From contig CBFCWI010000002.1 in NCBI GenBank assembly GCA_965601685.1, positions 1 to 64,000 of the forward strand: DNA of 64,000 nt, read 5' to 3'. Position numbers and translations under genes: made by a program. Below are positions 9,279 through 17,887 of this stretch, piece by piece (the first letter of the stretch is position 1; every line of letters begins with the position of its first letter). Below the pieces are notes generated by a model, which searched no databases, was not told where the DNA came from, and saw nothing but the letters and a program-made list of their open reading frames with translations. Source of the stretch: JANQJD01 sp965601685. Its GTDB lineage: Bacteria; Pseudomonadota; Alphaproteobacteria; Rhodospirillales; Rhodospirillaceae.

Positions 9279-10856
9279 ATGCCCAAGGTTCTAGTCAGTG
9301 ACAAGCTCAGTACTGCTGCTCTCCAGGTCTTCAGGGATCGTGGTGTAGAGGTCGATATGCGAACAGGCCTTAGGAAAGTAGAGCTTCAATCAATTATTAG
9401 TATATATGATGGGCTTGCAATTCGTTCTGCGACTAAAGTGACAGTAGAACTACTTTCCGCTGCAAAGAACTTGAAAGTTATCGGCCGCGCTGGCATTGGT
9501 GTGGACAATGTAGACGTGCATGCGGCTACCAGTCGCGGTGTCATCGTTATGAACACGCCTTTTGGCAATGCCATCACTACTGCTGAACATACCATCGCCC
9601 TGATGATGGCCTTAGCGCGAGACATTCCAGCCGCTAATATATCTACGCATGCTAGCAAGTGGGAAAAAAATCTCTTTATGGGTGTAGAATTGTATGGGAA
9701 AACGCTTGGTATCATCGGTTGCGGAAATATAGGCGCTGTTGTAGCTGATAGAGCTTTAGGTCTAAAGATGAAGGTTATTGCCTATGACCCGTTCCTGTCT
9801 CGTGAACGAGCGAATACTCTAGGGGTAGAGAAAGTAGAGCGCGATATATTATTTGCTCGTTCTGATTTTATTACGCTGCACACACCGCTGACTGATGCTA
9901 CCCGCTATTTCATTGACGCAGCAGCCTTTGCTAAAATGAAAAAAGGAGTGCGGATTATCAACTGCGCCCGTGGTGGGTTAGTGATTGAGGCAGATCTGTT
10001 AGATGCTCTCCAATCTGGCACCGTGGCGGGAGCAGCACTGGATGTGTTTGAACGGGAACCCGCCACTGATAATCCCCTCTTTGGTCATGAAATGGTAGTG
10101 TGCACTCCACATCTAGGTGCTTCAACATCTGAAGCACAAGAAAAAGTAGCGGTACAGGTAGCCGAACAGATGTCAGACTACCTAACTCAGGGTACGATCA
10201 CTAATGCCCTCAATATGCCATCTGTGTTAGCCGAAGACGCGCCACGACTGCGACCATATATGAAACTGGCAGAACAGCTTGGATTGTTCGCTGGTCAGTT
10301 GCTTTGTACTGGGTTAACCGCAGTGCGGGTCACCTTTGCCGGAGCAGCGGCCCATCTCAATACGAAGCCTCTAACACAGGTAGTTTTACAGGGTGTGCTC
10401 TCTCCAACTATGGAGAGCGTTAATATGGTCAACGCACCAGTCATTGCCCGCGAGCGCAACATCACCGTTACTGAGTCGAAAAGAGAGACTTGCAGCGACT
10501 ACCATACGTTAATTCAGCTGACGGTCTTTACAGAACAGGGGACATGCAGCGTTGCTGGCACCTTAATCCACGATCATAGGCCGCGTCTAGTAGCTGTGAA
10601 TGATATTCCAGTTGAAGCTGAACTAGGGTTTCACATGCTTTATGTAGCAAACGAGGATAAACCTGGGTTCATCGGCAGATTGGGTACGGCCTTAGGAGAG
10701 GCTAGTATCAATATCGCTACTTTTCACTTAGGTCGCGTTGCCACGGGCCGAGAAGCTATTGCCTTGATTCAAGTTGATCAACCCATTGATGGCGCCCTGC
10801 TCGACAGTGTGCGTGCCTTACCACACGTGGTGCAGGCTGTAGCGTTGCGATTCTGA
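9279..10856 (+). CDS. serA: D-3-phosphoglycerate dehydrogenase
   Basis: SerA oxidises 3-phosphoglycerate to 3-phosphohydroxypyruvate, and so draws serine from the Calvin-cycle intermediate. The 525-residue length fits the long SerA class: substrate/NAD domains (residues 1-310, Rossmann motif GIIGCGNIGAVVAD, catalytic Arg in NCARGG, catalytic His in CTPHLGAST), an intervening ASB domain, and a C-terminal ACT domain (about 450-525, GFIGRLGTALGEASINIA). The start is ATG 9279, with AAGGGGA at 9264-9270 as ribosome site; the frame runs open 28 codons further upstream but overlaps serC. The ACT domain suggests serine feedback control. Confidence 0.97.
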   Translation: MPKVLVSDKLSTAALQVFRDRGVEVDMRTGLRKVELQSIISIYDGLAIRSATKVTVELLSAAKNLKVIGRAGIGVDNVDVHAATSRGVIVMNTPFGNAITTAEHTIALMMALARDIPAANISTHASKWEKNLFMGVELYGKTLGIIGCGNIGAVVADRALGLKMKVIAYDPFLSRERANTLGVEKVERDILFARSDFITLHTPLTDATRYFIDAAAFAKMKKGVRIINCARGGLVIEADLLDALQSGTVAGAALDVFEREPATDNPLFGHEMVVCTPHLGASTSEAQEKVAVQVAEQMSDYLTQGTITNALNMPSVLAEDAPRLRPYMKLAEQLGLFAGQLLCTGLTAVRVTFAGAAAHLNTKPLTQVVLQGVLSPTMESVNMVNAPVIARERNITVTESKRETCSDYHTLIQLTVFTEQGTCSVAGTLIHDHRPRLVAVNDIPVEAELGFHMLYVANEDKPGFIGRLGTALGEASINIATFHLGRVATGREAIALIQVDQPIDGALLDSVRALPHVVQAVALRF

Positions 10857-10914
10857 GGGAGCTATCTCTGGTGAGAAGGAAGTTGCGAAAGTAAAGAAAT
10901 GATTGATTCTCAGA

Positions 10915-12276
10915 ATGGCCTTTGATCTTCTTATCAAGGGAGGCACAGTCTGGTTACCAGAGGGAGCCAGAGAAGTAGATGTGGCTGTGCTTGAAGGCCG
11001 CATCGCTGCTGTTCAGACCCCTGGGTCTCTCTCGGCTGCGACAGTGCTGGAGGCACATGGTCTTCATGTCTTGCCGGGCGTCATCGATACGCAGGTTCAT
11101 TTCCGCGAGCCTGGTATGGAATATAAGGAGAATCTCTTTACGGGTTCACAAGCAGCTGTCTTAGGAGGTGTTACGGCTGTATGCGAGATGCCGAATACTA
11201 GACCCACTACTAGCAGCGCTGAGACTCTAACTGACAAGTTAGCGCGTGCGCGAGGCCGTATGGCATGTGACTATGCCTTTTTTCTGGGAGCAACAGCTGA
11301 GAACGTAAACCATCTAGATATGTGGGAGCAGATGGCAGGGTGTGCTGGAGTTAAGGTCTTCATGGGATCCAGCACAGGGACCCTACTGGTGGAAGATGAT
11401 ACGACACTAACCCGTGTGCTATCTACTGGTTATCGTCGTATTGCAGTGCATTGCGAGGATGAAACACGCTTGCGGGAACGTCGTGTTCTTGTCAAGGATG
11501 GTGGAGCACCAGCATTGCATTATCTCTGGCGTGATTCTGAGACAGCATTGATTGCTACGAAAAGGATTTTACACTTAGCGAAATATATACAAAGACGTGT
11601 CCATATTCTACATGTTTCAACTTCTGAAGAAATTTCTATTCTACGCCGCTACCGTGATATTGCCACAGTTGAGGTCACACCTCAGCATCTAACTTTTGCA
11701 GCACCGATGTGCTATGAATCTTTAGGGACTCTTGCACAGATTAATCCACCGATCCGAGCGCCCCATCACCGTGAGGCTTTATGGCGAGCAGTGAATGAGG
11801 GTGTAGTCGATTGCCTCGGCTCCGACCATGCACCTCACACCTTGGAAGAAAAGGCTCAGTCCTACCCTAGCAGTCCATCGGGGATGCCGGGAGTGCAGAC
11901 TCTTGTGCCGGTCATGCTTACCCATGTAGCCGTAGGCCGGTTATCATTATCACGCTTCGTCGAACTGACCAGTGCCGGTCCGGCACGCCTTTATGCAATG
12001 GCTGGAAAAGGGTATATTGCTATTGGCTTCGATGCCGATTTCACTGTAGTTGACCTCAAGCTTCATCGTACCATCGATAGTGGATGGCTTGCTAGTCGGT
12101 GTGGCTGGTCGCCATTTGAAGGCATGAAGGCAACTGGCTGGCCCATAGCCACAGTTATACGGGGCCATATCGCTATGCGTGAAGGCTGTGTATCCGCTAT
12201 TCCCAGCGGGATGCCACTACGCTTCCAAGATTATTGGTCAGCTGCACATCTTCATAGTACAGAGAAGGAGTCTTAA
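10915..12276 (+). CDS. pyrC: Dihydroorotase-family amidohydrolase
   Basis: This 453-residue protein matches the alphaproteobacterial group annotated as dihydroorotase, which closes carbamoyl-aspartate to dihydroorotate in pyrimidine synthesis. Visible features are PGVIDTQVHFREPG (metal-site strand), the likely carboxylated lysine in GVKVFMGSSTG, HVSTSEE and GSDHAPHT. The first histidine of the usual HxH pair is Gln here; as far as I recall that is shared by this alphaproteobacterial group, so it is not a local mutation, but it leaves the exact substrate less certain. The start may be ATG 10915 or TTG 10903; neither has a strong ribosome site. It lies about 60 bp after serA on the same strand. 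Confidence 0.82.
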   Translation: MAFDLLIKGGTVWLPEGAREVDVAVLEGRIAAVQTPGSLSAATVLEAHGLHVLPGVIDTQVHFREPGMEYKENLFTGSQAAVLGGVTAVCEMPNTRPTTSSAETLTDKLARARGRMACDYAFFLGATAENVNHLDMWEQMAGCAGVKVFMGSSTGTLLVEDDTTLTRVLSTGYRRIAVHCEDETRLRERRVLVKDGGAPALHYLWRDSETALIATKRILHLAKYIQRRVHILHVSTSEEISILRRYRDIATVEVTPQHLTFAAPMCYESLGTLAQINPPIRAPHHREALWRAVNEGVVDCLGSDHAPHTLEEKAQSYPSSPSGMPGVQTLVPVMLTHVAVGRLSLSRFVELTSAGPARLYAMAGKGYIAIGFDADFTVVDLKLHRTIDSGWLASRCGWSPFEGMKATGWPIATVIRGHIAMREGCVSAIPSGMPLRFQDYWSAAHLHSTEKES

Positions 12277-12456
12277 ATATCAAAGAATGTAAAAAAATCC
12301 GTGCTGTAATATGACAAAGACAAATATGAATCATAAAAAACAACTTCATATCCTGGGAAAAGCGAGTCAGCATATTCTTTAGTGGCTATAGCAAGCAGGC
12401 GACTAGAAATGGAAGGGTACCTTTGTCCTCTCAGTATCCTCACCCTAACAAAATGC

Positions 12457-12485
12457 TTGACATATCCTCTCACAGTGCTTACAAG
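12457..12485 (+). promoter_or_regulatory. Sigma-70 promoter of the tRNA-Cys/tRNA-Asn unit
   Basis: A consensus -35 TTGACA (12457-12462) is separated by 17 bp from TACAAG (12480-12485, 4 of 6 match to TATAAT). tRNA-Cys begins 46 bp after the -10 box. The expected transcription start falls in a GC-rich palindrome. Confidence 0.75.
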
Positions 12486-12496
12486 GGAGGCCTCCC
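12485..12496. promoter_or_regulatory. 12-bp perfect palindrome at the tRNA transcription start
   Basis: GGGAGGCCTCCC is a perfect palindrome that starts at the last base of the -10 box and covers the probable start site. It could be an operator or simply a GC-rich discriminator of the kind found in stringently controlled stable-RNA promoters. Confidence 0.55.
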
Positions 12497-12530
12497 GGAT
12501 GAGGTAGAGGCTACCGCATCAGAGATGCTG

Positions 12531-12604
12531 GGCCGGGTGGCAGAGTGGTCATGCAGAGGACTGCAAATCCTTGTACGTCGGTTCAACTCCGGCCCCGGCC
12601 TCCA
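12531..12604 (+). tRNA. tRNA-Cys (GCA)
   Basis: The 74-nt cloverleaf has acceptor GGCCGGG pairing with CCCGGCC (12594-12600), discriminator U at 12601 and an encoded CCA. The anticodon GCA is at 12563-12565 in loop CTGCAAA. The T-arm is GTTCAACTC. It is followed by tRNA-Asn after 11 bp. Confidence 0.96.
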
Positions 12605-12615
12605 CACGGGCATGT

Positions 12616-12691
12616 TCCGGCGTAGCTCAGTTGGTAGAGCAGCGGACTGTTAATCCGTGGGTCGCTGGTTCGAGCCCAGCCGCCGGAGCCA
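12616..12691 (+). tRNA. tRNA-Asn (GTT)
   Basis: The 76-nt cloverleaf has acceptor TCCGGCG pairing with CGCCGGA (12681-12687), discriminator G and an encoded CCA. The anticodon GTT is at 12649-12651; the D-arm is AGCTCAGTTGGTAGAGC and the T-arm GGTTCGAGCCC. It very likely shares the tRNA-Cys promoter. The convergent corC gene ends only 11 bp downstream, and no terminator is visible between them. Confidence 0.97.
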
Positions 12692-12702
12692 CGTTTACCC
12701 TG

Positions 12703-13635
12703 TCAAAAGTCAGGGATTGCCTGTTCTAGGGGCCGTTGCAGGTTGTGGACGCGTAGATGTTTAACGCGGCGTGCGTCTGCATCTAGAACCTCAAATTTCA
12801 TACCAGATGGATGTGTAATGAGTTCACCCCTTGCTGGGACACGGCTAGCGAGGTAGAATATCAGCCCCCCAAGCGTGGAGGTACCTTCTCGCTCATCGCT
12901 GGACAATACCTGTCCTACGTGCTCCTCAAATGTCTCGAGGGAGAGACGAGCGTCAGCTTCAGCAGTGATACCGTCTTCGTATAGAAGAAACTGTGGCTTA
13001 GCACCAATGTCATGTTCATCTTCAATACTGCCGACTAGCGCCTCTACTAGATCCTCTATAGTAATCAGACCGTCGACACCACCGTATTCATCTACTACCA
13101 GGGCCATATGAGTTCGCCGTGCGCGCATCTCAATCAGGAGATTCATAATACGTACTGACGGTGCAATGAAGAGAATCGGCCGTACTATGCTCTCCCACGA
13201 TATGCTGCGCCCAGCAGGGCCCACTATGATAATGTCTTTGATATGGACCATACCCAGGATGTCGTCGAGTGTATTACGGAAAACCGGTAGTCGTGAATGG
13301 CCTGTGCTAGCCATTACCTTAACTATTTGTTTGAGAGAATTGCTCGCTTCGATAGCCACAATGTCCGCCCGCGGCACCATAATGTCACGGGCCGTGATAT
13401 TGTGCATATGCAGTACGTTACTTAGGAGAAGACGTTCGTGTTCATCAATAGCATTGCCTCCGTTGTTGCATTCTTCAATAATCTCTTCAACAGTATTACG
13501 GGTCTCAGATTCGCCTAGATGGGTTTTCAGGAGTTCCTTTAGCCAGACTGACACTACCCTAATCAGAGATTGGTCATCATCACTCGTATCGCGCTCATCA
13601 GTGTAGCGCTGGCGTTGTTCTGGTATCTCGTGCAT
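12703..13635 (-). CDS. corC: CBS-domain protein of the HlyC/CorC family
   Basis: This 310-residue protein belongs to the CorC/HlyC family, linked to Mg/Co homeostasis and efflux. It has an acidic N-terminal segment, two CBS domains (about residues 75-200: ITARDIMVPRADIVAIE and RRTHMALVVDEYGG), and a C-terminal transporter-associated CorC domain (about 220-305: TLGGLIFYLASRVPARGE). No membrane segment is visible, as in soluble CorC. It follows ybeY by 2 bp on the same strand, the usual ybeY-corC arrangement. The lnt gene that often follows is absent; the tRNA unit lies there instead. Confidence 0.92.
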   Translation of the reverse strand: MHEIPEQRQRYTDERDTSDDDQSLIRVVSVWLKELLKTHLGESETRNTVEEIIEECNNGGNAIDEHERLLLSNVLHMHNITARDIMVPRADIVAIEASNSLKQIVKVMASTGHSRLPVFRNTLDDILGMVHIKDIIIVGPAGRSISWESIVRPILFIAPSVRIMNLLIEMRARRTHMALVVDEYGGVDGLITIEDLVEALVGSIEDEHDIGAKPQFLLYEDGITAEADARLSLETFEEHVGQVLSSDEREGTSTLGGLIFYLASRVPARGELITHPSGMKFEVLDADARRVKHLRVHNLQRPLEQAIPDF

Positions 13636-13637
13636 GA

Positions 13638-14180
13638 TTACGGTGCGGTGGAAGCACCAATATCAGCATAGGGATTTTCTATTCCCAGTTGAGCAAGAAT
13701 CCTAGCTTCTAGGCGTTCCATGGTTTCAGCTGCGTCGCTTTCTTGATGGTCATATCCTAGCAGGTGCAGAGCCCCATGGACCACTAGATGGCAAAAATGA
13801 TCAGCGAAAGGAATAGCCTGCTGTTCAGCCTCACGCAGAGTAGTCTGCAAAGCGACAAGAATATCACCGAGAGCCAGGGCTTCTCCGAGGAAGCTTGGTT
13901 CCTCTAGAGCAGGGAAAGAAAGCACATTGGTCGGTTTGTCTTGCCCACGGTAAATACAATTCAAAGTTTTTATTCTAGAGTCATCTGTGAGCACAACAGT
14001 CAGTTCAACGCCTTCCCCTGGCAGAGAAAGTGGATGCCTTCCCCCTTCAATCACGGCGGTGCGTGCTGCAACACAGCATAACTCTTCTGCTTTTCGCAGC
14101 TTCTCAAGCCACTGAAGAGTCTCAAACCGGACATCTATTGTAATACGCGGAAAAGTGCTACTGAGCTTGTCCACGCTCAT
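13638..14180 (-). CDS. ybeY: rRNA maturation endoribonuclease YbeY
   Basis: YbeY is a metal-dependent endoribonuclease for 16S rRNA maturation and ribosome quality control. The UPF0054 signature HLVVHGALHLLGYDH supplies the three zinc-binding histidines, preceded by the PTNVLSFP substrate motif. At 180 residues it is of normal length, with an N-terminal extension common in alphaproteobacteria. The start ATG 14180 has a GAGGG site upstream. It forms an operon with corC. phoH, the usual upstream neighbour, is missing; a 530-bp non-coding interval takes its place. Confidence 0.95.
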   Translation of the reverse strand: MSVDKLSSTFPRITIDVRFETLQWLEKLRKAEELCCVAARTAVIEGGRHPLSLPGEGVELTVVLTDDSRIKTLNCIYRGQDKPTNVLSFPALEEPSFLGEALALGDILVALQTTLREAEQQAIPFADHFCHLVVHGALHLLGYDHQESDAAETMERLEARILAQLGIENPYADIGASTAP

Positions 14181-14709
14181 CCACGCCCTCGCCGGATCGG
14201 ATGCGTCTCTTTCTCCGGCATTCCCTCGGTATTGACGACGCTACAAAGCTCTGATAGCAACGCCTTTTGAGCTCAGCCAAGCAACAGCGAGCACGCAATC
14301 ACATCTATCCAAGAAATCTGGATCTGGATATCAAGCAGAAAGGCAACATTAGTAGATCCTAATATCTAATCTTTAGAATGTAAACGTCCATTATAGCGCA
14401 CGTTATTCTGTTTCTTAATTGTTCTGTTTTCCTCACAGAAATCTTTGGTTGATCGGCATCCTCGCTTTCATTAGAAAGCCATGTAGTTCAGTCTGGCACC
14501 ATACTGAATTCCCGCGAGCGCTTCTCTAGAAGCCTCTCTTCAGATATAAAAAGGGAATACGAAATCAAACTTGTTATCTCTACAAGCCATAAGCAAAATC
14601 GCCATCCGAATAAGAAAAACACCAGGTCAAATATTATGCAAGGGTTCACTAGGCATTATATCTCCGACTCCCTCGTCCATGCATTTTCAACAAGAGCGCT
14701 AGGCTTAGC
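14181..14709. other. 529-bp non-coding interval
   Basis: No gene or RNA is recognisable. The AT content rises around 14340-14660. It occupies the place where relatives have phoH (and miaB) upstream of ybeY. I saw no PhoH-like ATPase motif in it, so any remnant must be far decayed. It contains the end region of the dciA-like gene and presumably the ybeY promoter. Confidence 0.5.
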
Positions 14710-15360
14710 TTACTGGGATGACCTATTCCCAAGGACACGCTGCCGGCTATTCTGATTCTGAAAAATGTTCCGACCGAGGCAGATAAAAGCCTCGCGGAGA
14801 GCATCGTTGTGAATCGGGGCTAATTTGGCTGCAAGTGCTGCTTCTTCAGCCGGCGGCAGCAGAGTGGGTTCAGGGATCCCCAGAAGGAGATTCGGCAGCG
14901 GCCGTGGCAATACTCCCTGAGTCAGCCGAATCTTGCCCACTACAGCACGGCCGAAGTAGGCGTTAATCCGTTCCATAAGTGGCCCGATGCGGTGCTGTAA
15001 CTCGATAGCAAAACTACCATTAGCAACCTTTAATAGTAAAATTCCTTCTTCATGCTTGCCACGGTAAAATGTTAGCCGGATCGGCATACACACGGCTGCT
15101 ATCTCTTGCCCGACGATGATTGACCACTGGGTCAGAAGTGTTGCCTCGCTGAGGGTATATCTATCGACAATAGCACCGATGATATCGGTTACAATGGATC
15201 CGATTGTTCTGACTGTCCCATGTCGCGGTGAGCCTAGCATCCCAGTCAGTTGCCGGGTAACCCTCTTTTCGATATGTGACACTGTCCATTGCGAGCTCTG
15301 ATTGAGTGTGGTACGCTGAGATGAGGATTTGGATCTCCGATTATCTCTGCCCCTTCCCAT
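14710..15360 (-). CDS. DciA-like (DUF721) protein
   Basis: This protein of about 216 residues carries a DUF721/DciA domain: IVDRYTLSEATLLTQWSIIV, then IRLTFYRGKHEEGILLLKVANGS. DciA is the ancestral DnaB replicative-helicase loader or operator in bacteria that lack DnaC. Location beside a divergent mutY is typical in alphaproteobacteria. The start was set at ATG 15360; in-frame starts up to 15438 would run into mutY. The start codon overlaps the likely mutY ATG by two bases within CATG. The C-terminal 60 residues, after LLGIPEPTLLPPAEEAALAA, are less conserved. Confidence 0.75.
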   Translation of the reverse strand: MGRGRDNRRSKSSSQRTTLNQSSQWTVSHIEKRVTRQLTGMLGSPRHGTVRTIGSIVTDIIGAIVDRYTLSEATLLTQWSIIVGQEIAAVCMPIRLTFYRGKHEEGILLLKVANGSFAIELQHRIGPLMERINAYFGRAVVGKIRLTQGVLPRPLPNLLLGIPEPTLLPPAEEAALAAKLAPIHNDALREAFICLGRNIFQNQNSRQRVLGNRSSQ

Positions 15361-16471
15361 GTCAAGCCTTCTTACTTCTGCTTCAGGTACAGTCATTGCT
15401 GAGCGATTGTTAGCTTGGTATGATCGCAACCGTCGCATTTTGCCATGGAGGGCCAGACCTGGAGAGCAACTGAATCCCTACCGAGTCTGGCTATCAGAGA
15501 TTATGCTGCAGCAGACTAATGTAACCACTGTAAAACCCTACTTTCATACTTTTATCGCCCATTGGCCTACCATAACAGATTTGGCTAAGGCTGACCTAAA
15601 CGATATTTTGACAGCATGGGCTGGACTTGGGTACTATGCACGCGCTCGCAATTTGCACGCGTGTGCTCAGAGTGTTGTGACAACACACAGAGGTATTTTC
15701 CCTGCTGATCCAAAGATTCTCCAACAGTTACCTGGAATTGGTGCCTATACAGCAGCTGCTATCGCGGCTATTGCCTTTGGTCGGCGGGAGATTGCTATAG
15801 AAAGTAACATTAAACGTTTGGTTGTGCGTCTGTTTGCCATTACAGAACTCCCAGCAGTTGCCCGAATCCATATTCACACCATGGCTGATGCGCTGACGCC
15901 GGACTGCCGCTGCGGCGATTTCATACAGGCTGCCATGGATTTAGGCGCAATGCTCTGTACACCCCGCCGGCCTACTTGCATGCTGTGCCCGTTGCGAGCT
16001 GATTGTATGGCTTTTCAACAAGGTATAGCTGATTCGTTACCAGCCAGAACTGATCGGAGAGAAAGGCCACGAATCCGACATGGAATCGCCTTCTTGATAG
16101 CCTGTAAGGAGGGAGCCGTTCTGTTGTACCGCCGTCCACCAAAAGGCTTACTGGGAGGTATGATGGAAGTTCCCTCTACGCCTTGGCGAATCGAGCCCTG
16201 GAGCTTGGAAGATGCTGCACACATCGCCCCTCTGTCTTTGTCTTGGCGGTTGCTACCGGGCACAGTCCACCATATCTTCACGCATTTTCAGCTCAATCTC
16301 CGTGTGGCGTACGGGCAGACAAGCCGCCATCTGGTTACCAACGGTCTATGGGTCGCTTTAGAACAGCTGGATGCACAGCCATTGCCCTCGATCATGCGTA
16401 AAGTACTGATTCATGCCTTGCGTTCAGATGTCACAACATCTTGCAACAATAACCGTCAAACTATCACCTAG
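15359..16471 (+). CDS. mutY: Adenine DNA glycosylase MutY with D-to-E active-site change
   Basis: MutY removes adenine mispaired with 8-oxoG. The 370-residue protein has the catalytic-Glu segment WLSEIMLQQTNV, the helix-hairpin-helix LPGIGAYTAAAIAAIAFG, a complete 4Fe-4S set (C-x6-C-x2-C-x5-C in CTPRRPTCMLCPLRADC) and a Nudix-like C-terminal 8-oxoG recognition domain. Where the family has the catalytic Asp (LDGNV in E. coli, D138), this protein reads IESNI: Glu at codon 15800-15802, with the following Gly changed to Ser. That may weaken or alter activity. The start is uncertain: ATG 15359 lacks a ribosome site, and TTG 15329 has a GAGG placed too close. The protein-level match begins near 15359. 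Confidence 0.9.
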   Translation: MSSLLTSASGTVIAERLLAWYDRNRRILPWRARPGEQLNPYRVWLSEIMLQQTNVTTVKPYFHTFIAHWPTITDLAKADLNDILTAWAGLGYYARARNLHACAQSVVTTHRGIFPADPKILQQLPGIGAYTAAAIAAIAFGRREIAIESNIKRLVVRLFAITELPAVARIHIHTMADALTPDCRCGDFIQAAMDLGAMLCTPRRPTCMLCPLRADCMAFQQGIADSLPARTDRRERPRIRHGIAFLIACKEGAVLLYRRPPKGLLGGMMEVPSTPWRIEPWSLEDAAHIAPLSLSWRLLPGTVHHIFTHFQLNLRVAYGQTSRHLVTNGLWVALEQLDAQPLPSIMRKVLIHALRSDVTTSCNNNRQTIT

Positions 16472-16479
16472 ATTACAAA

Positions 16480-16508
16480 GGGTAAACCGCCCAGTGAGCG
16501 GCGTACCC
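16480..16508. terminator. Hairpin between convergent mutY and citE-like genes
   Basis: GGGTA (16480-16484) pairs with TACCC (16504-16508), and inside it CCGC (16487-16490) pairs with GCGG (16498-16501). It lies between the ends of two convergent genes. There is no T-run, so factor-independent termination is uncertain. Confidence 0.45.
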
Positions 16509-16540
16509 AAAGTACAACATAATCAAGATCTCTAACTACT

Positions 16541-17440
16541 TTAAGCTGCTTGTGATACTTCAAGACTCTGTTCTAGCGCTGCAATAGAATCAGCAAGCTG
16601 CACCAAACGCTGAGCATTATCCATGTGTAAATTCTCAACTAACTTGCCATCTACAACTACCACACCCTTACCTTTGCGCTCTGCCTCAGCAAAAGCCTCA
16701 ATGATGCGACGGGAAAACGCGACTTCCTGTGGACTTGGGCCAAACATTTGATTAGCCATTGTAATAGTCTTCGGATGAATCAGGGTTTTGCCATCAAAGC
16801 CCAACGCCCGCCCCTGTTGACAGGATAATAGGAAGCCATCGCTGTCATCCAAATCCAGGTGTACTCCATCTACAATAGCTAAACCATGGGCTCGCGCTGC
16901 GAGCACACACAAGGACAAGGATGTAATCATCGGCAAGCGTTCCCGAGTGTGTGCTGCCTGTAGATCCTTGGTCAAATCCGACGTGCCCATGACCATACCA
17001 CCTAAACGTGCTGTTGCGTTGGCGATCTCGTCAGCATGAAGCATGCCAAAAGGTGTCTCCATCATGCACCAAAGCTGCATATTTTCTGGCGCGTCATTCG
17101 CTTCCAGCACCTGCTCGCACAAGCGCACGTAATCAGCACTCTGCACCTTGGGTAATAAAACACCATTACAACCGCTCCGTGCCGAAGCCGCTAGATCTTC
17201 ATAGCCCCACGGGGTATTGAGAGCGTTGACTCGAATCAGTACCTCACGTTTGCCATACAAGCCAGCACGTGTAGCTGCGATCACATGCTGCCGCGCTTCA
17301 GTCTTAGCATTAGGAGCTACAGCATCCTCTAGGTCGAGGATTAGACCGTCAGCAGCCAGGGTCTTCGCCTTTTCTAGAGCTCGGCTGTTAGAACCAGGCA
17401 TGTAAAGAATACTGCGACGGGGATGAATAGTAGCAGCCAT
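16541..17440 (-). CDS. CitE/HpcH-family CoA-ester lyase (malyl-CoA lyase-like)
   Basis: This 299-residue TIM-barrel protein belongs to the CitE-like family that includes malyl-CoA/beta-methylmalyl-CoA lyase (Mcl1) and malyl-CoA thioesterase (Mcl2). Visible motifs are RRSILYMPGSN at the N-terminus, DGLILDLEDAV (Mg ligand), VLIRVNAL, PKVQSADYV, the Mg-binding Glu in MMETPFGML, and GFDGKTLIHP. In alphaproteobacteria such enzymes interconvert malyl-CoA with acetyl-CoA and glyoxylate, or cleave beta-methylmalyl-CoA. No other genes of the ethylmalonyl-CoA or glyoxylate routes are in the window, so lyase and thioesterase cannot be told apart. It is divergent from phosphoribulokinase. Confidence 0.85.
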   Translation of the reverse strand: MAATIHPRRSILYMPGSNSRALEKAKTLAADGLILDLEDAVAPNAKTEARQHVIAATRAGLYGKREVLIRVNALNTPWGYEDLAASARSGCNGVLLPKVQSADYVRLCEQVLEANDAPENMQLWCMMETPFGMLHADEIANATARLGGMVMGTSDLTKDLQAAHTRERLPMITSLSLCVLAARAHGLAIVDGVHLDLDDSDGFLLSCQQGRALGFDGKTLIHPKTITMANQMFGPSPQEVAFSRRIIEAFAEAERKGKGVVVVDGKLVENLHMDNAQRLVQLADSIAALEQSLEVSQAA

Positions 17441-17887
17441 GGTGTGACTCTCCCAACGATCCTTACAACAGTTTTGATGAGTGAGATGGAATCAACAATA
17501 CCCCTATCACAAAGCTCAATAGTGCCTTGAGAGCCTAATAATCAAGCATCTTTGCAGTGAAGCTTCAAGGGTTCTTTGATCTTGCTCTCATGTTATGTGA
17601 CAACGGGATGACACTCTTCGAAATATTGTACTGCTGCGCCTCCCATTGTGTCATGTCTGCAGGCAGCGGTGGAGCTTTTCACAAGGCAGATCTCTCGTGC
17701 CAAGTCCTCTACTGTGACGTGACGTGAGCAACAACCCTGCCCTGACCGGCAAGAGCAGTGTTAATCTGGCAACTATACCAACGTTTATTCAGAACTAGTA
17801 GCGGCATTTGAATGCTTTCAGCATGATACAATGCTAACAAGTTCTATTCTGGCTAGCGTGACAAATGAAACTGAAGGGGAAAGGACT
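17441..17887. other. 447-bp divergent intergenic region upstream of phosphoribulokinase
   Basis: The region separates the citE-like gene from phosphoribulokinase and should hold both promoters. A TACAAT box at 17827-17832 lies 55 bp before the kinase ATG, but no good -35 stands at the right distance. No regulator gene is adjacent. The stretch around 17720-17735 repeats TGACGTGACGTGA, a short overlapping repeat that could be a protein site. Confidence 0.45.

Noticed and set aside
17720..17735. TGACGTGACGTGA as a CbbR operator before phosphoribulokinase
   Set aside because: It does not fit the T-N11-A LysR-type pattern well enough, and no cbbR gene is adjacent.
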